From Luscinia megarhynchos (taxonomy: Eukaryota; Chordata; Aves; Passeriformes; Turdidae): a stretch of DNA of 64,000 nt. Position numbers and translations under genes: made by a program. The notes below the pieces were generated by a model that ran no database searches, was not told the DNA's origin, and saw only the letters and a program-made list of their open reading frames with translations. Location of the stretch: positions 3,534,001 to 3,598,000 of the forward strand of contig JAPFBE010000032.1 of the NCBI GenBank assembly GCA_034336665.1, in the 5' to 3' direction. Positions 10,149 to 22,677 of this stretch are shown here, one piece after another (position 1 is the stretch's first letter; every line of letters starts with the position of its first letter).

Positions 10149-13100
10149 TGTCCCAGTTTAAAGAATTTTTCCCATTATCATGATAAGGAAGCCTGCCAAG
10201 ATACACCTGGGCTGTTTTCAGGACTCAAGAGGAAGTGTAGCTGGGCGCTGGGCTCCAGGATTTTTTCACATTTTGCCAGCCAGGTGAGGGAGGAGGACTG
10301 CCCCCATCTTCAGCTCATGTGCGTGGAACACCGGGAAGCCAGGCTCTCTGCTGCGGGGACAGTGCTCTGCATCCACTCCGCTCCAGCCTACTACCTCTAA
10401 GACCACAGCTGACCACCAAAGACTCAAACGATCAGTGGAAAGCCCTTCCTCCACCCTTTTCTCCTACGTGGGACACAGCTGCCACTGCTGCCTTTCCCCC
10501 GTCCTGTCTGCCACCTCCGCAGTAGCACGGGCCCCTAGCCCCACCTTCCACCGCTGGGACCGAGGGCAGGGGCGAGTGTGTCTCGTGGCTGAAAAGGGAC
10601 TGGAACTGTGTTCTTTCTTCTGGTTTTGGTGTTCATCTTCAGAGCTGCTGTTGTTTCTGCTTGGCCGGTTAGATATATTAGTAAAGAGCTTTGATTTCTG
10701 TCTAAGGGAGGGGAAGTGCCGTCTACCCCTCTCACAGAACACTCTGCTGGGAAGTTCTGCTACTGCCAAAACACGCCTGGCATGTGCACTTTTCTTCTAA
10801 AACCTCTCTACCATAGCAATATTCTCTGCTTCTTGAAAGCATACCATACACTCTTTCCACTATGCATAGCGAAGAGCACTGCAGTGCACCTAAAGCTAAA
10901 GCGAAAGTGTGCACAGCACACCACAGATCTCACTTTGCACTACACCTAGAAATGGCTTCTCTGAATCTCTGATATCTGGGACAGAAATCTGCACGACGAA
11001 TAACTATGTTGTAGCAAAGCTGGTTCTGGCATATCCTGCTTCATACCACTAGTCCCTGACAACCGGTATTCTGTGCAGAGCACCTCAGTGCAGTGTGGTT
11101 TCCCTAATCGCGGTTTGTAGCAAGAAGCGATTTCTGTCTAAGGGAGGAGAAGTGCCGTCTACCCCTCTCACAGAACACTCTGCTGGGAAGTTCTGCTACT
11201 GCCAAAACTCGCCTGGCATGTGCACTTTTCTTCTAAAACCTCTCTACCATAGCAATATTCTCTGCTTCTTGAAAGCATACCATACACTCTTTCCACTATG
11301 CATAGCGAAGAGCACTGCAGTGCACCTAAAGCTAAAGCGAAAGTGTGCACAGCACACCACAGATCTCACTTTGCACTACACCTAGAAATGGCTTCTCTGC
11401 ATCTCTGATATCTAGGACAGAAATCTGCACGACGAATAACTATGTTGTAGCAAAGCTGGTTCTGGCATATCCTGCTTCATACCACTAGTCCCTGACAACC
11501 GGTATTCTGTGCAGAGCACCTCAGTGCAGTGTGGTTTCCCTAATCGCGGTTTGTAGCAAGAAGCTGCATTTCTGTCTAAGGGAGGAGAAGTGCCGTCTAC
11601 CCCTCTCACAGAACACTCTGCTGGGAAGTTCTGCTACTGCCAAAACACGCCCTGGCATGTGCACTTTTCTTCTAAAACCTCTCTACCATAGCAATATTCT
11701 CTGCTTCTTGAAAGCATACCATACACTCTTTCCACTATGCATAGCTTAAGAGCACTGCAGTGCACCTAAAGTTAAAGCTTAAAGTGTGCACAGCACACCA
11801 CGGATCTCACTTTGCACTACACCTAGAAATGGCTTCTCTGCATCTCTGATATCTAGGACAGAAATCTGCACGACCTAATAACTATGTTGTAGCAAAGCTG
11901 GTTCTGGCATATCCTGCTTCATACCACTAGTCCCCTGACAACCGGTATTCTGTGCAGAGCACCTCAGTGCAGTGTGGTTTCCCTAATCGCCGGTTTGTAG
12001 CAAGAAGCGATTTCTGTCTTAAGGGAGGAGAAGTGCCGCCTACCCCTCTCACAGAACACTCTGCTGGGAAGTTCTGCTACTGCCAAAACACGCCTGGCAT
12101 GTGCACTTTTCTTCTAAAACCTCTCTACCATAGCAATATTCTCTGCTTCTTGAAAGCATACCATACACTCTTTCCACTATGCATAGCGAAGAGCACTGCA
12201 GTGCACCTAAAGTTGTGCTTAAAGTGTGCACAGCACACCACAGATCTCACTTTGCACTACACCTAGAAATGGCTTCTCTGAATCTCTGATATCTAGGACA
12301 GAAATCTGCACGACGAATAACTATGTTGTAGCAAAGCTGGTTCTGGCATATCCTGCTTCATACCACTAGTCCCTGACAACCGGTATTCTGTGCAGAGCAC
12401 CTCAGTGCAGTGTGGTTTCCCTAATCAGCGTTTGTAGCAAGAAGCTTATTTCTGTCTAAGGGAGGAGAAGTGCCGCTTCACCCCTCTCACAGAACACTCT
12501 GCTGGGAAGTTCTGCTACTGCCAAAACACGCCTGGCATGTGCACTTTTCTTCTAAAACCTCTCTACCATAGCAATATTCTCTGCTTCTTGAAAGCATACC
12601 ATACACTCTTTCCACTATGCATAGCGAAGAGCACTGCAGTGCACCTAAAGCTAAAGCGAAAGTGTGCACAGCACACCACGGATCTCACTTTGCACTACAC
12701 CTAGAAATGGCTTCTCTGCATCACTGATATCTACCACAGAAATCTGCACGACGAATAACTATGTTGTACAGATGCTGGTTCTGGCATATCCTGCTTCATA
12801 CCACTAGTCCCTGACAACCGGTATTCTGTGCAGAGCACCTCAGTGCAGTGTGGTTTCCCTAATCGCGGTTTGTAGCAAGAAGCGATTTCTGTCTAAGGGA
12901 GGAGAAGTGCCGTCTACCCCTCTCACAGAACACTCTGCTGGGAAGTTCTGCTACTGCCAAAACACGCCTGGCATGTGCACTTTTCTTCTAAAACCTCTCT
13001 ACCATAGCAATATTCTCTGCTTCTTGAAAGCATACCATACACTCTTTCCACTATGCATAGCGAAGAGCACTGCAGTGCACCTAAAGCTAAAGCGAAAGTG

Positions 13101-13453
13101 TGCACAGCACACCACAGATCTCACTTTGCACTACACCTAGAAATGGCTTCTCTGCATCTCTGATATCTAGGACAGAAATCTGCACGACGAATAACTATGT
13201 TGTAGCAAAGCTGGTTCTGGCATATCCTGCTTCATACCACTAGTCCCTGACAACCGGTATTCTGTGCAGAGCACCTCAGTGCAGTGTGGTTTCCCTAATC
13301 GCGGTTTGTAGCTGTTATTCCTACCCCCTTATCTCTGCCTGAGAGTTCCTGATTCAAAAATTATAATAATTGGAAGGAAGAGGGCTTACATTCTCAATTT
13401 CAAAGAGGAGCTTCTGCCTTTATTGGCAGACACCTGTCCTTCAAACCAGGACA
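10149..13453 (+). mobile_element. LTR, LTR-E family, carrying an internal satellite array
   Basis: Starts TGTCCCAGTTTAAAG and ends CTTCAAACCAGGACA, matching both ends of the 687-bp minus copy at 3372-4058. The sequence follows that copy up to about 10689 (TTAGATATATTAGTAAAGAGC) and resumes at 13311 (GCTGTTATTCCTACCCCC). The intervening ~2.6 kb is the tandem array listed separately. No matching target duplication is seen (CTTAC before, ATTTT after). Confidence 0.75.
10690..13312 (+). repeat. Six-copy tandem array, ~437-bp unit, inside an LTR
   Basis: Units begin at about 10693, 11129, 11567, 12009, 12447 and 12884, each starting near ATTTCTGTCTAAGGGAGG; lengths are 436-442 bp, the last slightly short. 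Units are nearly identical apart from scattered changes. Landmarks in each are the palindromic GCACTGCAGTGCAC, GGAAGTTCTGCTACTGCC and GACAACCGGTATTCTGTG. Open frames of 60 residues (minus) and up to 104 (plus) recur because the unit is repeated; they have no start context or family features, so I do not call them genes. The array joins the LTR at a shared AGC on both sides. The source of the unit is unknown. Confidence 0.9.
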
Positions 13454-13609
13454 ATTTTTATGACTAAAGTCCAAAGACTAAGTGGCCTTCAAACAAAAAG
13501 TTAAGTCTTCCTCAAATAAGGCATGTTTTCTACCAAGCAAAAAAGCATAGGCAGACAGAAAGATTTTTTTCCAAAGCTGGAAGAAATTTCCACTGCAAAA
13601 CAAGTCTCA

Positions 13610-13931
13610 GTGTTTAACACGTAACTACTAACTTAGATGATTTGCTAGTCACTAACATAATATGGTAATTTTAGCAGTTTTGATAGGTTATATGTAAATG
13701 TAAAAGGTATTGTGTATGATGCTGATTGGTTACTATGTAATAAGATGCACAGCAGAGAAAGAGATATAATGCTTTTTAACATTAATAGAACGAAGCTTCA
13801 GGACACACGGCTTGCCTATAGCCAGCAGCTATAGGCCCACCCACGACCCACAACTGCTATAACCTCATCTATGCAATAAACAGCATCTTAAGAACCATCT
13901 GAAGCCTCCATTTCTCCGTCAGGCTCTTACA
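13610..13931 (+). mobile_element. Probable short LTR, class II-like
   Basis: Contains a CCAAT-type element (GATTGG near 13722), a weak TATA-like stretch (GAGATATAATGC near 13761), AATAAA near 13876 and a terminal CTCTTACA near 13931, in LTR order. The start is uncertain (TGTTTAACACG at about 13610 is one option) and no target duplication was found. Confidence 0.45.
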
Positions 13932-15980
13932 CTGCTGACCCCTTTATTGTTCTTGAGAGAGAAGAAAGTGTCCTCCTGGCTTAAGAACCGCAGTGATGAA
14001 AAAATAGTCCAGCCAAAATGAATCAGATGGAGTTACTGAGTGGTGGCTTTATTTTTTAAAATTTTCTTTCTCTTTCCCCTCCCTCCCCCTTCAGTCAAGC
14101 AATGAAGTCTCAAGGTTGTGCTCCATTCATAAATTACCCGCTGCACATCAGATAGTCCTTCCCCCTGATGGAGGAGAAAGGTGCTGTAACCCAAGTAAAC
14201 AAAAATAAACCTTCTGCCTTCCCTTTCTTTGCAGTATCCAAAAAAAACCAAAAAAAACCAAAAAAAAAAATTGAATTAAGGATGCTGCTCCCAGACTGAC
14301 ACCTTCAGTGTGTGTCTGCAAAGGAAAGAGGTGGGGGGGGGGGGGGGAAATTAAATGATGATATAAGAGAAAAAAAAAACCCAGCAAATTCTGCTCTGAA
14401 AGGATTAAATTGAGGTTTTCTAACAAAACACTCCGTCATTATATAATGAGGCTTAACTTGGAATCACTGGGGTCACATGATGCAGCAGACTAGAAAATCC
14501 AAGGCACAGTCTAGCCTTTTAACTGTTACTCTAACCTTTAAAAAAATAGAAAAAATATATTGTTATTGCAAGATAAGGTGGCCACTCACACCTTAATGGG
14601 CAGGGGATTTTTTTTTACCCCTTTTGCTCTTACTGACTGAAATACCATTTTAGTGTGAATTCAACTCCTCACCTTTCTGCTTATCGGAGTAGTGACCTGT
14701 TTTGCTGGGACACTGCTGGCACGGGGCATTGATGCCATGGGAAACATGGGGACTGAACTGACTCCCAAAGCCTTAAGGCATGTGGGGCTGATTTGCATTG
14801 AAAGCAAAATAAAGAGCAAGTGGAAACTTTATTACAGCAATCTACGTAACAAAACCTATCACTGGGTTTCCAGGTCAAAATCTGCATGTGAGGGGATGAT
14901 TTTTTTAGCATTTCAGTTACATCTCCAACTCCATCTATGATCCACCTAGCCCCTTGGTTCTCCATAACTTTTAGGGTGACTTAGTTGTGCAACCAGAGGC
15001 AACCCTGAAGCTTCTCTGTCCTTGACATCTCCCAGTGCTGTCCAGACCTGAGGTCCTAGCTGCAGGGCAGAAGAAGTTCCAGTGGCATGAATGGGAATAA
15101 CCAAAAAGAGAAGAAAGCTTTAAAAAAGATCACCCTAGAACTTTTTCTTTTGGAAACCCAAGCTTTTATTGACTACACACCCAATGGCTGGAGCAGACCG
15201 GCCACTGCCAGCATGCTGTGGCATGCCTAGGAAGTCCAGCAGCAGCAGTGGGCCCTGCTGGTGCTGTCAGGCTGGAAACCTGGAAATCATCCTGAACTCA
15301 TGTTTTCTTTTAAATGACAACAAATGCAAATCTGTACTTCACATTTGCATCTTAAAACTAGCTTCAGTCTGGATTAACAAAATTACCATGAAACAACCAG
15401 ACAGGGTGTCTCATCTCTCCCACTGCTCCTGCAAACCATTTCCATGCAACTACCAACCATAAACTTTCTTGTTCTTATCTTGTAGACATGCAGCAATGCA
15501 AACATGAGGAACACATGTTTTTATGTTGTATTTATTCATAGCCCCATGAGGAAGGTTGGCCAAACAAAGGCATACACAGCCTGCCAGATTTAAGGAATTA
15601 ATGTAATTCACAAGCATGTGATGGAGCAAGTTTTGGTGGTTCCCTCCCCAGGACCAGCAAGCAGAAGCAATCCATATCTTCTGCGATATCTGCTTATTTT
15701 GCACAGACAAGGGGTTTTATTTTTCCCAGTCAAAGGGAAACAGACAGCTCCTATAAGCATACATATTTTCTTTCAATTTGGACAAGGCATCTCAGAAGAA
15801 TGCACAATGAGAAACAATCAAGCAGGTAACAAAAGCAGGAAGAAATTAAGCTTTATCAATAGGTTCTCTGCTTTGCCAGTACAGGAACTAGATTAAAAAA
15901 ATTAAAAAGAAAGCAAGCCAACAATGAGGGGTTTCTCCACTGTGGTACCACTAGGTGAAGGGTAAAGCAGAATAACACTG
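13932..15980. other. Unassigned sequence with simple repeats
   Basis: Holds A-rich repeats at 14240-14273 (CCAAAAAAAA units) and a G run of about 16 at 14332-14347. Short frames here show no family features. No gene, RNA gene or LTR supported. Confidence 0.4.
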
Positions 15981-16139
15981 GAGACATGGACAGCAGGGCA
16001 GCATCATGTAACTTCAAGTGTGAAGTGTCATTGGATACTACTGGGAACCAGGGAAAAAGCAGCCTTGAAGCTTTGCCTTTCTCAAGCTGCTCAAGGACAA
16101 GGAATTATAACAATGATCAAACACCTGCAGGGTGCTTGA

Positions 16140-17700
16140 GAGACATGATGTTTTGCAAAAGTATGTTTTCAAAGAGGTGTTGCCTTCTTGGACCAATGAG
16201 TCTTTTCTATTTTGTTTTGCACATATTACCCTATATATATGTGTAGTGTTTCTTTAAATAAAGCTCTTTCTTGCTTCTCCATTACACGAGTGTCACGGTG
16301 TGACTTGGGTTTTGCCAATTTTAATATACTTAATTTCTTTTAGAAATAGGATTTAGGAGTAGAGACAAGGCAGGCTTAAAACTTAAAAGGGTACAAGAAG
16401 AAATTTATTAATAACACAAAAAGAATTCAGGATAAGATTCCTAGATTGTTCCCTCCTCCCCTTTCATTCATTTCACATTCCTTAACAAAATACAGAGAAC
16501 ACTTCAGTCAGTTATCTACTTAAATAATCATTTCAGTTCACTCAAGAGAGAAAAGCCCCGTTTTTGATTTAGACTTAGGGGGGTGTCTTCACCTTCACAG
16601 TCTGCATCGGCCCGGGACCTACAGAACCATGTATTTTCCTCCCATTTACACAGTCCTTCCAGAGTCGTGTTATGGGTTACGATTCACACATGGGGTACTA
16701 CTTTTAAAGGCAGGCTGGTGCAAAAAACAAAATTCTCTTCATCTCCTTCTCTATCAAATGTCTCTGTTCATATTCCAGTCCCAAAACAGAGCTCAATTTC
16801 CCCGAGGCAAAAAGTCTTTTTCTCAAGCACCCCAAACCTCCCCAAGTATATTTCACTGTTTAAAGGAATTTTAGTGAAGTCACAATCCCCTCATAGCCCC
16901 ACAGAAAAAGTTTTCAGCTACTTATCAGTTGCATCTTCTCAATATCTTCCCATCAGGAACTATATCTTCATTCCGCTGGCCTCTGTAGTCTCCATGCTTT
17001 ATTCCTTCTCATTCAGGGGAGCTCAGGAGATCGAGTAGCTTATACAGGCATAAAGAAGTTAAAAATGTATCCAGATCATGAAGAAGCCACATGGGCAGTT
17101 GGAGGCCTCTTCTCTCAGAACGGGGAGGGGAGGGGGAAGGGAGAGCCTTTGGTGGCTCCCTGATCCTCCCCGCTCGGTCATGCCACATGGAGAGTCGAGC
17201 CCGGGCTGCGCGGGGCTGCCCGGAGCCATGCAGTTGGGGGGGGCGCCGGGGGCCGGGACCATGCATCTGGGCCAGGTCCCCCACCAAGCTGGGGCTGGGG
17301 TCCTGTACCAGGCCCGGGCCCCAGGCCGAGCTCGCTGCTGGGCCGGAGCCCCAGCCAGGGACCACTGCACCTCAGGAGGCCGGAAGCCGAAAAAGAGGAC
17401 AGTTAACTAGATCCACTGTGATTTGTGAAAGCGAAATAACTTTTCATTGGTTTCCCGAGCTGTCTATCACCAAATCAGCTCTCTGATTGGTGCCAGCAGC
17501 TCACAGGGGAAGCTTCCAGAGACGGGAGAGCCCCTCCCACTCCCCAGCCTCATGGAGACTCCCCTGGGGCGAATCCACCTCTCCTCCCTACCACATGAAA
17601 CCAACACAATGAGGATCTATGTTGCATTATCCTTTTTGCCACTCCTATAGCCTTAAAATGCAACAGTGAAGACCATGTTCCTCTCACTATTTCTGTTAGT
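16140..17700 (+). mobile_element. LTR, LTR-H family, 3' part, interrupted by LTR-A
   Basis: 16140-16290 is the reverse complement, at clear homology, of about 17960-18110 (shared GTTTTCAAAGAGGTGTTGC and TTTTGTTTTGCA). AAATAAAGCTC near 16256 is the likely polyadenylation signal. An LTR-A copy (16291-17608) splits it and the element resumes at 17614. Outer boundaries not determined. Confidence 0.5.
16291..17608 (-). mobile_element. Solo LTR, LTR-A family, 1318 bp, minus orientation
   Basis: Starts TGTCACGGTGTGAC and ends GAAACCAACACA, the reverse complement of the copy at 18880-20241 and parallel to the copy at 36960-38271. Flanks ACGAG (16286-16290) and ATGAG (17609-17613) are a 5-bp duplication with one C-to-T change at a CpG. 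AATAAA on the minus strand lies near 16404. The middle (about 17080-17400) is very GC-rich; open frames there on both strands are a base-composition effect. Confidence 0.85.
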
Positions 17701-17901
17701 CAGAACGAAATCTTTCAATCCCACCATCCAGGAAAGGTTTGGAAGAGACATCCAGGCATTGTGTGCAGCAATAAATTTCCACTGAAAGGACAATCTTTGA
17801 GCAAACCAACTTGGACTGCAAGAAACACTTATCCTGCCACTAAATACCTATATTTACACCCACAACTATGTATACATCTCCCCAAACTGGATGGGTGTTA
17901 C

Positions 17902-18370
17902 TGTATGGGGCTGTGGAGCAGCAAAAGGACACACAGTAACATGACTCCCCTTGCATGCAGCAAAAAAGAGCAATTTATTGAAGAAAGCCATGGCCTTTAT
18001 ATAAAAGAGATCATGCAAAACAAAGTAGAAAAGATTCATTGGTTAAAGAAAGCAACACCTCTTTGAAAACATGCCTCTGTGAAAAACATCGCATAGTGCA
18101 CATCTTCAGCAGGTGTTTAATTATCGTTTTAAGTTCTTGTCCTTGGGCAGCCTGAGAACAAGGCTTGGGCAGCTTGAGAAAAAAGCTTCTTTCTTGGTTC
18201 CCAGCCGTATCCTAACGACAGATGGGATTCAATTACCTGCTGCCTCTGAGCAGGAAATTTGCATTTTAAGGACTTTTGGTCTCATTTATTGTATTGGTTT
18301 CCATTTCCATAACACCAGAGGAAAGGCAGCAGAAAGGGTGGGAGACCATCTTCTGGTTAAAAATAAATAG
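17902..18370 (-). mobile_element. LTR, LTR-H family, minus orientation, boundaries rough
   Basis: Homologous in reverse to 16140-16290: a CCAAT-type element (ATTGGTT near 18036), TATA-like TTTATATAAAAG (complement near 18000) and polyadenylation signal (complement of TTTATTG near 17972) are in LTR order on the minus strand. Left end taken at TGTATGGGG; right end uncertain. Confidence 0.45.
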
Positions 18371-18879
18371 TAAAATGTGACAGAAAATGTTAGCCTCCTA
18401 TTTTTTCAGGCAAGGGATGAGGACATCCCCCAATAGCAGGATTTTTAGAGTGATGTCTTTCTAGGCTCTGTAGGTCCCTTTGTCACTGGGGATGTATGCA
18501 CATCTCTGGTCCTGCAGTATATGTACATTGAAATTACGGGGCTTTCAGGCAAAGATATGGGAAAAGGAATAACAGCTCTTTGCTAGATTATATATACATG
18601 TCTTGGTTTTGCATTAATTGACTTTTGGTGAGGAGAAGTCAGCCACAGAAGTGATTTTCTGTTAGAAGCTGCTAAAAACTTCCTCTGTGCCTGGCAAAAC
18701 CAATCATTGGCTGGGTCTGACAATAGGCACAATGCTTAGCCAATTAGAAAAGGTGATAACGCCTCTATGATAACATATTTAAGAAAGACAAAATCGTGTT
18801 ATATGGAAGATCAGACAGCTACAGAAGCTGAGCTGGGTAGCACTGCAGACCTCCTGGCCCTGGTACAGTGGAAGCCATG

Positions 18880-20241
18880 TGTGTTGGTTTCAGGTGCTAA
18901 GGGGGAGGGGTGGATTCACCTCAGGGAAGGCTCCATGAGGCTGGGGAGTGGGAGGGACTCTCCAGTCTCTGGGAGCTTCCCCTGTGAGCTGCTGGCACCA
19001 ATCAGAGAGCTGATTTGGTGATGGACAGTTCAGGAAACCAATTAGAGGTTGTTTCACTTTCACAAATCACAGTGGATCGAGTTAACTGCTCTCTTTCGGT
19101 TTCCGGTCCCCGGAGGTGTGGGGGTCCCTGGCTGGGGGCTCCGGCCCGGGTCCGGGCTCGGCCTGGGGTCCGGCCCGGCACCCCGGCTCTGTGGGGGGCC
19201 CGGCTTGGGACCCCGGCTCTGGGCTCAGCGGGGGGGCCCGGCCCGGCACCGGCTCTGCGGGGAGCCCCTGGCTTGGGGGCCCTTCGGCTCCGCATGGCTC
19301 CGGCACTGGCTCTGCGGGGAGCTCCTGGTTTGGGGGAAGCCCCAGCACCAGCCGCATGGCTCCAGCACCAGCCACATGGCTCCGGCCCTGCTGGCTGGGC
19401 TCGGCTTGCCTTTCCATGTGGCAGAGGAGGACTCCAGCTGCCCACGTTTGTTTCTTCTCGATCTGGATACAATTGTAACTTCTTTATGCCTGGATGGAAT
19501 TCTCGATCTCCTAAGCTCCCCTGAATGAGAAGAAATGAAGCATGGAGACTACAGAAGTCAGCGGGATGAAGATAAGGTTCCTGGTGGGAAGAGATTGAAA
19601 AGATGCAAGTAGCTGAAAACCTTTTTGTGGGCTGTGGGGATTGTGACTTCACTAAAGTTCCTTTAAACTGTGGAAAATACATGGGGGGTAAAATATTTGA
19701 GAAAAGGTTCCTTTGCCCCGAGGGAATGGGGGTCTCTGTTCTGGAACTGGAATATGAACAGAGACATTTGATAGAGAAGCCAATGAAGAGAATTCTGGTT
19801 TTTAGCAGCCTGCCTTTACAGGTGGTGCCCCATGTATGCATCGTAACCCATAACACGGCTCTGGAAGGACTGTGTAAATGGGAGGAAAAATTCATAGTTC
19901 TGTGGGTCTCGGGCGGACGCAGACTGTGAAGGTGAAGACACCCCCTAAGCCACAACCAGAAAAGGGACTTTTCTCTCTGAAGTAAACGGAACTGATTATT
20001 CGAGTGTATAACTGACTAAAGTGTTCTCTCTGTATGTTGGTTGGTAAGAAATGTAGAATGAAGGGGAAGAGGGAGCAATCTAGGAATTTTATCCTGAATT
20101 CTAATTCTTCTTTTTGTATTATTAATAAATTTCTTCTTGTACCTTTTTAAGTTTTGAGCCTGCCTTGTCTCTACTCCTGAGTCCTGTCTCTATAAGAAAT
20201 TAAATATATTAAGGTTGGCAAGCCCCAGTCACACCGTGACA
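18880..20241 (+). mobile_element. Solo LTR, LTR-A family, 1362 bp
   Basis: Starts TGTGTTGGTTTCA and ends CACACCGTGACA, flanked by a perfect 5-bp duplication CCATG (18875-18879 and 20242-20246). AATAAA lies near 20124. The GC-rich core (about 19110-19420) creates long frames on both strands, the longest 317 residues at 19002-19955 (minus); they are proline/glycine/alanine-rich, run against the LTR and lack any domain, so I do not annotate them. Confidence 0.9.
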
Positions 20242-20246
20242 CCATG

Positions 20247-20520
20247 GGAGAGATAAACTCAAGGCAAGAACAAAAGTGAAGGTATCATCTCTGGTCACTC
20301 TGACCCCTCTGATGAGAGAAGATATAACAAGGACATAGCTGGCGCAAAAGAATGTAACAGGAACTTGATAACCAAAAAGATTGTGTTGCTAACGGAACAG
20401 AGGCAAAGGGGGTTCAAGTGAAAAATTTTGTATAGATGTTAGAGAACTATAAATACTGATGATTACTGCAATAAACTGGCTTTGCTTGCATAGCATGGTC
20501 CTTGTCATTCAGTCACTGCA
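20247..20520 (+). mobile_element. Probable fragment of a short class II-like LTR
   Basis: A TATA box (GAACTATAAATACT near 20446) is followed by GCAATAAACTGG near 20469 and a GT-rich stretch, as in other short LTRs of this window. The 5' boundary is unclear because LTR-A has inserted just upstream; no duplication was found. Confidence 0.4.
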
Positions 20521-20950
20521 GCAGGAAGCTCTCTTTCTCCCTCACCTTCGAGGAGTGGTGAGAGGGCTGGCCAGGCCCCTTACTGGGGGGGCCTGCCAGG
20601 CCATGCCACTGGGGGCCATCCTGGCAACGTGAGCAACCATGCCGCTGGGACCAGTGCCAGAAGCAGCCCAGTGATCACTGCCATCCCAGTCTGGGAGAGG
20701 CCACGTGGCTGGGACCAAGTGGCTGTGATCCGGGTGGCCAGGGCAGTGGCTATCTCGACATGGCTGGCAATGAACTTTATTTGCTTTTAGCCAGCCATGC
20801 TGTGAATACAAGAGCAAGGGAGTGGAGCTGGCAGCCAGCACGGCTCGCACGATGCTGGTGAGGACCACGTGATCAGCAGCGACATGACAAGCAATTCCCC
20901 AGCACAGAGCCTGGACGGGATCAACTTTTCAGCATATCAGAACTCTATTA
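20521..20950. other. Part of LTR-F, GC-rich region
   Basis: GC-rich segment within the LTR-F element. No gene seen; the 108-residue minus frame at 20542-20868 has no recognisable features. Confidence 0.35.
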
Positions 20951-22677
20951 TATATTTTCAATTGATAGAAATCGAGAATAAACAAACCTACTGATGCCAA
21001 TTCTCTCCTGGATCAGAGAAAAGGGAAAGGTGAAGACAAGTGAGGAGAACATGGTGACGCTAAGGTTGGTGCAAAAGAGTGAGGGGGAGGAGGACGTATT
21101 CCAAGCGTTGGAGCTGAAATTCTCCTGCAAGATGTGGTGAGGACTATAATACAACAAACAATTTCCCTGTAATTCATGAAGTGCATTGGGGGATGCAGAA
21201 TTCACCTGCAGCCCGTGAGAAAAAAGTGCTCATGCTGGAACCTGTGGATGCTGAGAAGCTGTGATCTGGTGTGACGCTTGAACAGAGAGAGAGAAAATCC
21301 TTGTTTCCAGAGATAAAGAAAGAAGACTCTTGCTTTTATACTAAAACAGCTCATCCTTAAAAGACTGTACCCCATGAACCAAATGGCCAATGAAACAAAC
21401 AGTTGTGGGAAGACTCTTTTTTGCCCGTGGGAGGGACTCTTGTTGCAGCAGGTTTTTGGGCGGGACTGCTACTTGTGAAAATTACAACCACGTTGGAAAA
21501 GTTCACAGAGAACTGTCTTCTGTGGGAAAGACCCCATGGCATAGCAAAGGAGACTCCTCTTCCTAAGCGAACTGAAGAACGATCTTTAGAAGTAACAAAA
21601 TAACTAAAAATTCCATGTTTTGTCTCCCTGAGATGTTGGTGGGAAGGAAAGCAGGGCTGGGGGAGGGGGGAGGGGGGAAAGTGTTCTGAAAGTTTATTTT
21701 ATTTCTCATTATCCTCTTTTAATTCTGTTAATAAATTTTTCTTTACACCTTTTAAAGTTTTGAGCTTGTTTGGGCCTTAAAGTGTTTTTCTCCTAATCCT
21801 TATCTCACTCCATGAGCTTTTTTAAATTGATCTTTCCCCCTCCTCTGCTCAAATATAGCAGAGGAGAATGAGTGAATGATTTTTCGTAGGAGCACTGGTG
21901 TTTGGCCAGCGTCAACCCCCGACAATATATAACAAGGCAAACAAACAATACCTGAAGCAACAACAAACAGAAAAAAAACCAGAGACCCAACAACAGCCTT
22001 CTCTCAGCTGTCAAGCACTTTCCCCTTTAGTGTAGTGCTAGACTTCCTTTTCAAAATCGCAGGGAGCAGCCAGTCCCAGTTCCCCTCCAGGCCATGAAAT
22101 GGACTGTAGCAGGAACCTTGGAGCGGCAGGCTGGAACAGCAGAGGTGAGCACACCTGGGGTGGCAAAGTGTAGAAAAAACTCCACAGCTATAGCAGCAGC
22201 TGCAGAGTGTCCGGGTGGACACGGGGTGTTGGATTAAAGTGTAGCAAAACGTCCCGAAGCAGAGGGAGAAAACAGAGGGACTGGGCAGTAGCAGCTGAGA
22301 GACTCTCCCTCCACAGGGAGGAGGAGGTTGGGGTCCCAGGTATTCCCCTGAGGCACTTAAGTAGATAGTGAGAGTCCTTTCCAGTAAGATTGGGTGTTGA
22401 AAAGGTCCCAGTTCAACGGCTGCCCTTGTGAGCAGATGCTCACCCATGATAAGGAGAAGCAGCAAAGGACAAAAAATCCACAGTGGCAGAGAATTACCCT
22501 GGGCAACAGCTGTCTGGCACCAAAACCACACCTGTCCCCACTCCAACCCCAAGATGGAGAAAGGGAGCAAGGGCTGAGCCCAGCCCTTTAGCTGTCAGAA
22601 CTACAGCAGGGCTGGAGCTGCACAGAAAAATTTGGCCATTATATTTCCAACAAAAACTCAATTTGGCTAGCTTAGTT

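Larger units (their letters stand above)
18599..21925 (+). mobile_element. Solo LTR, LTR-F family, with LTR-A nested inside
   Basis: Starts TGTCTTGGTTTTGC and ends GTCAACCCCCGACA. Flanks ATACA (18594-18598) and ATATA (21926-21930) are a 5-bp duplication with one mismatch, and LTR-D sequence continues across both sides. AATAAA lies near 21731 in a 3' part very like that of 761-1980. The nested LTR-A occupies 18880-20241. The 66-residue frame at 21403-21603 is not supported as a gene. Confidence 0.75.

Noticed and set aside
10732..13105. Recurrent 60-residue (minus) and ~100-residue (plus) frames
   Set aside because: They recur only because the satellite unit is repeated. They shift or break with unit variants, so there is no sign of selection for coding.
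10690..13312. CRISPR array or tandem gene cluster
   Set aside because: Units of ~437 bp directly abut without spacers, in a vertebrate genome; no RNA gene promoter recognised in the unit.
19002..19955. 317-residue minus-strand open frame
   Set aside because: It lies antisense within an LTR-A copy, is driven by a GC-rich Pro/Gly/Ala core, and similar frames in other phases occur in the other LTR-A copies. No domain.
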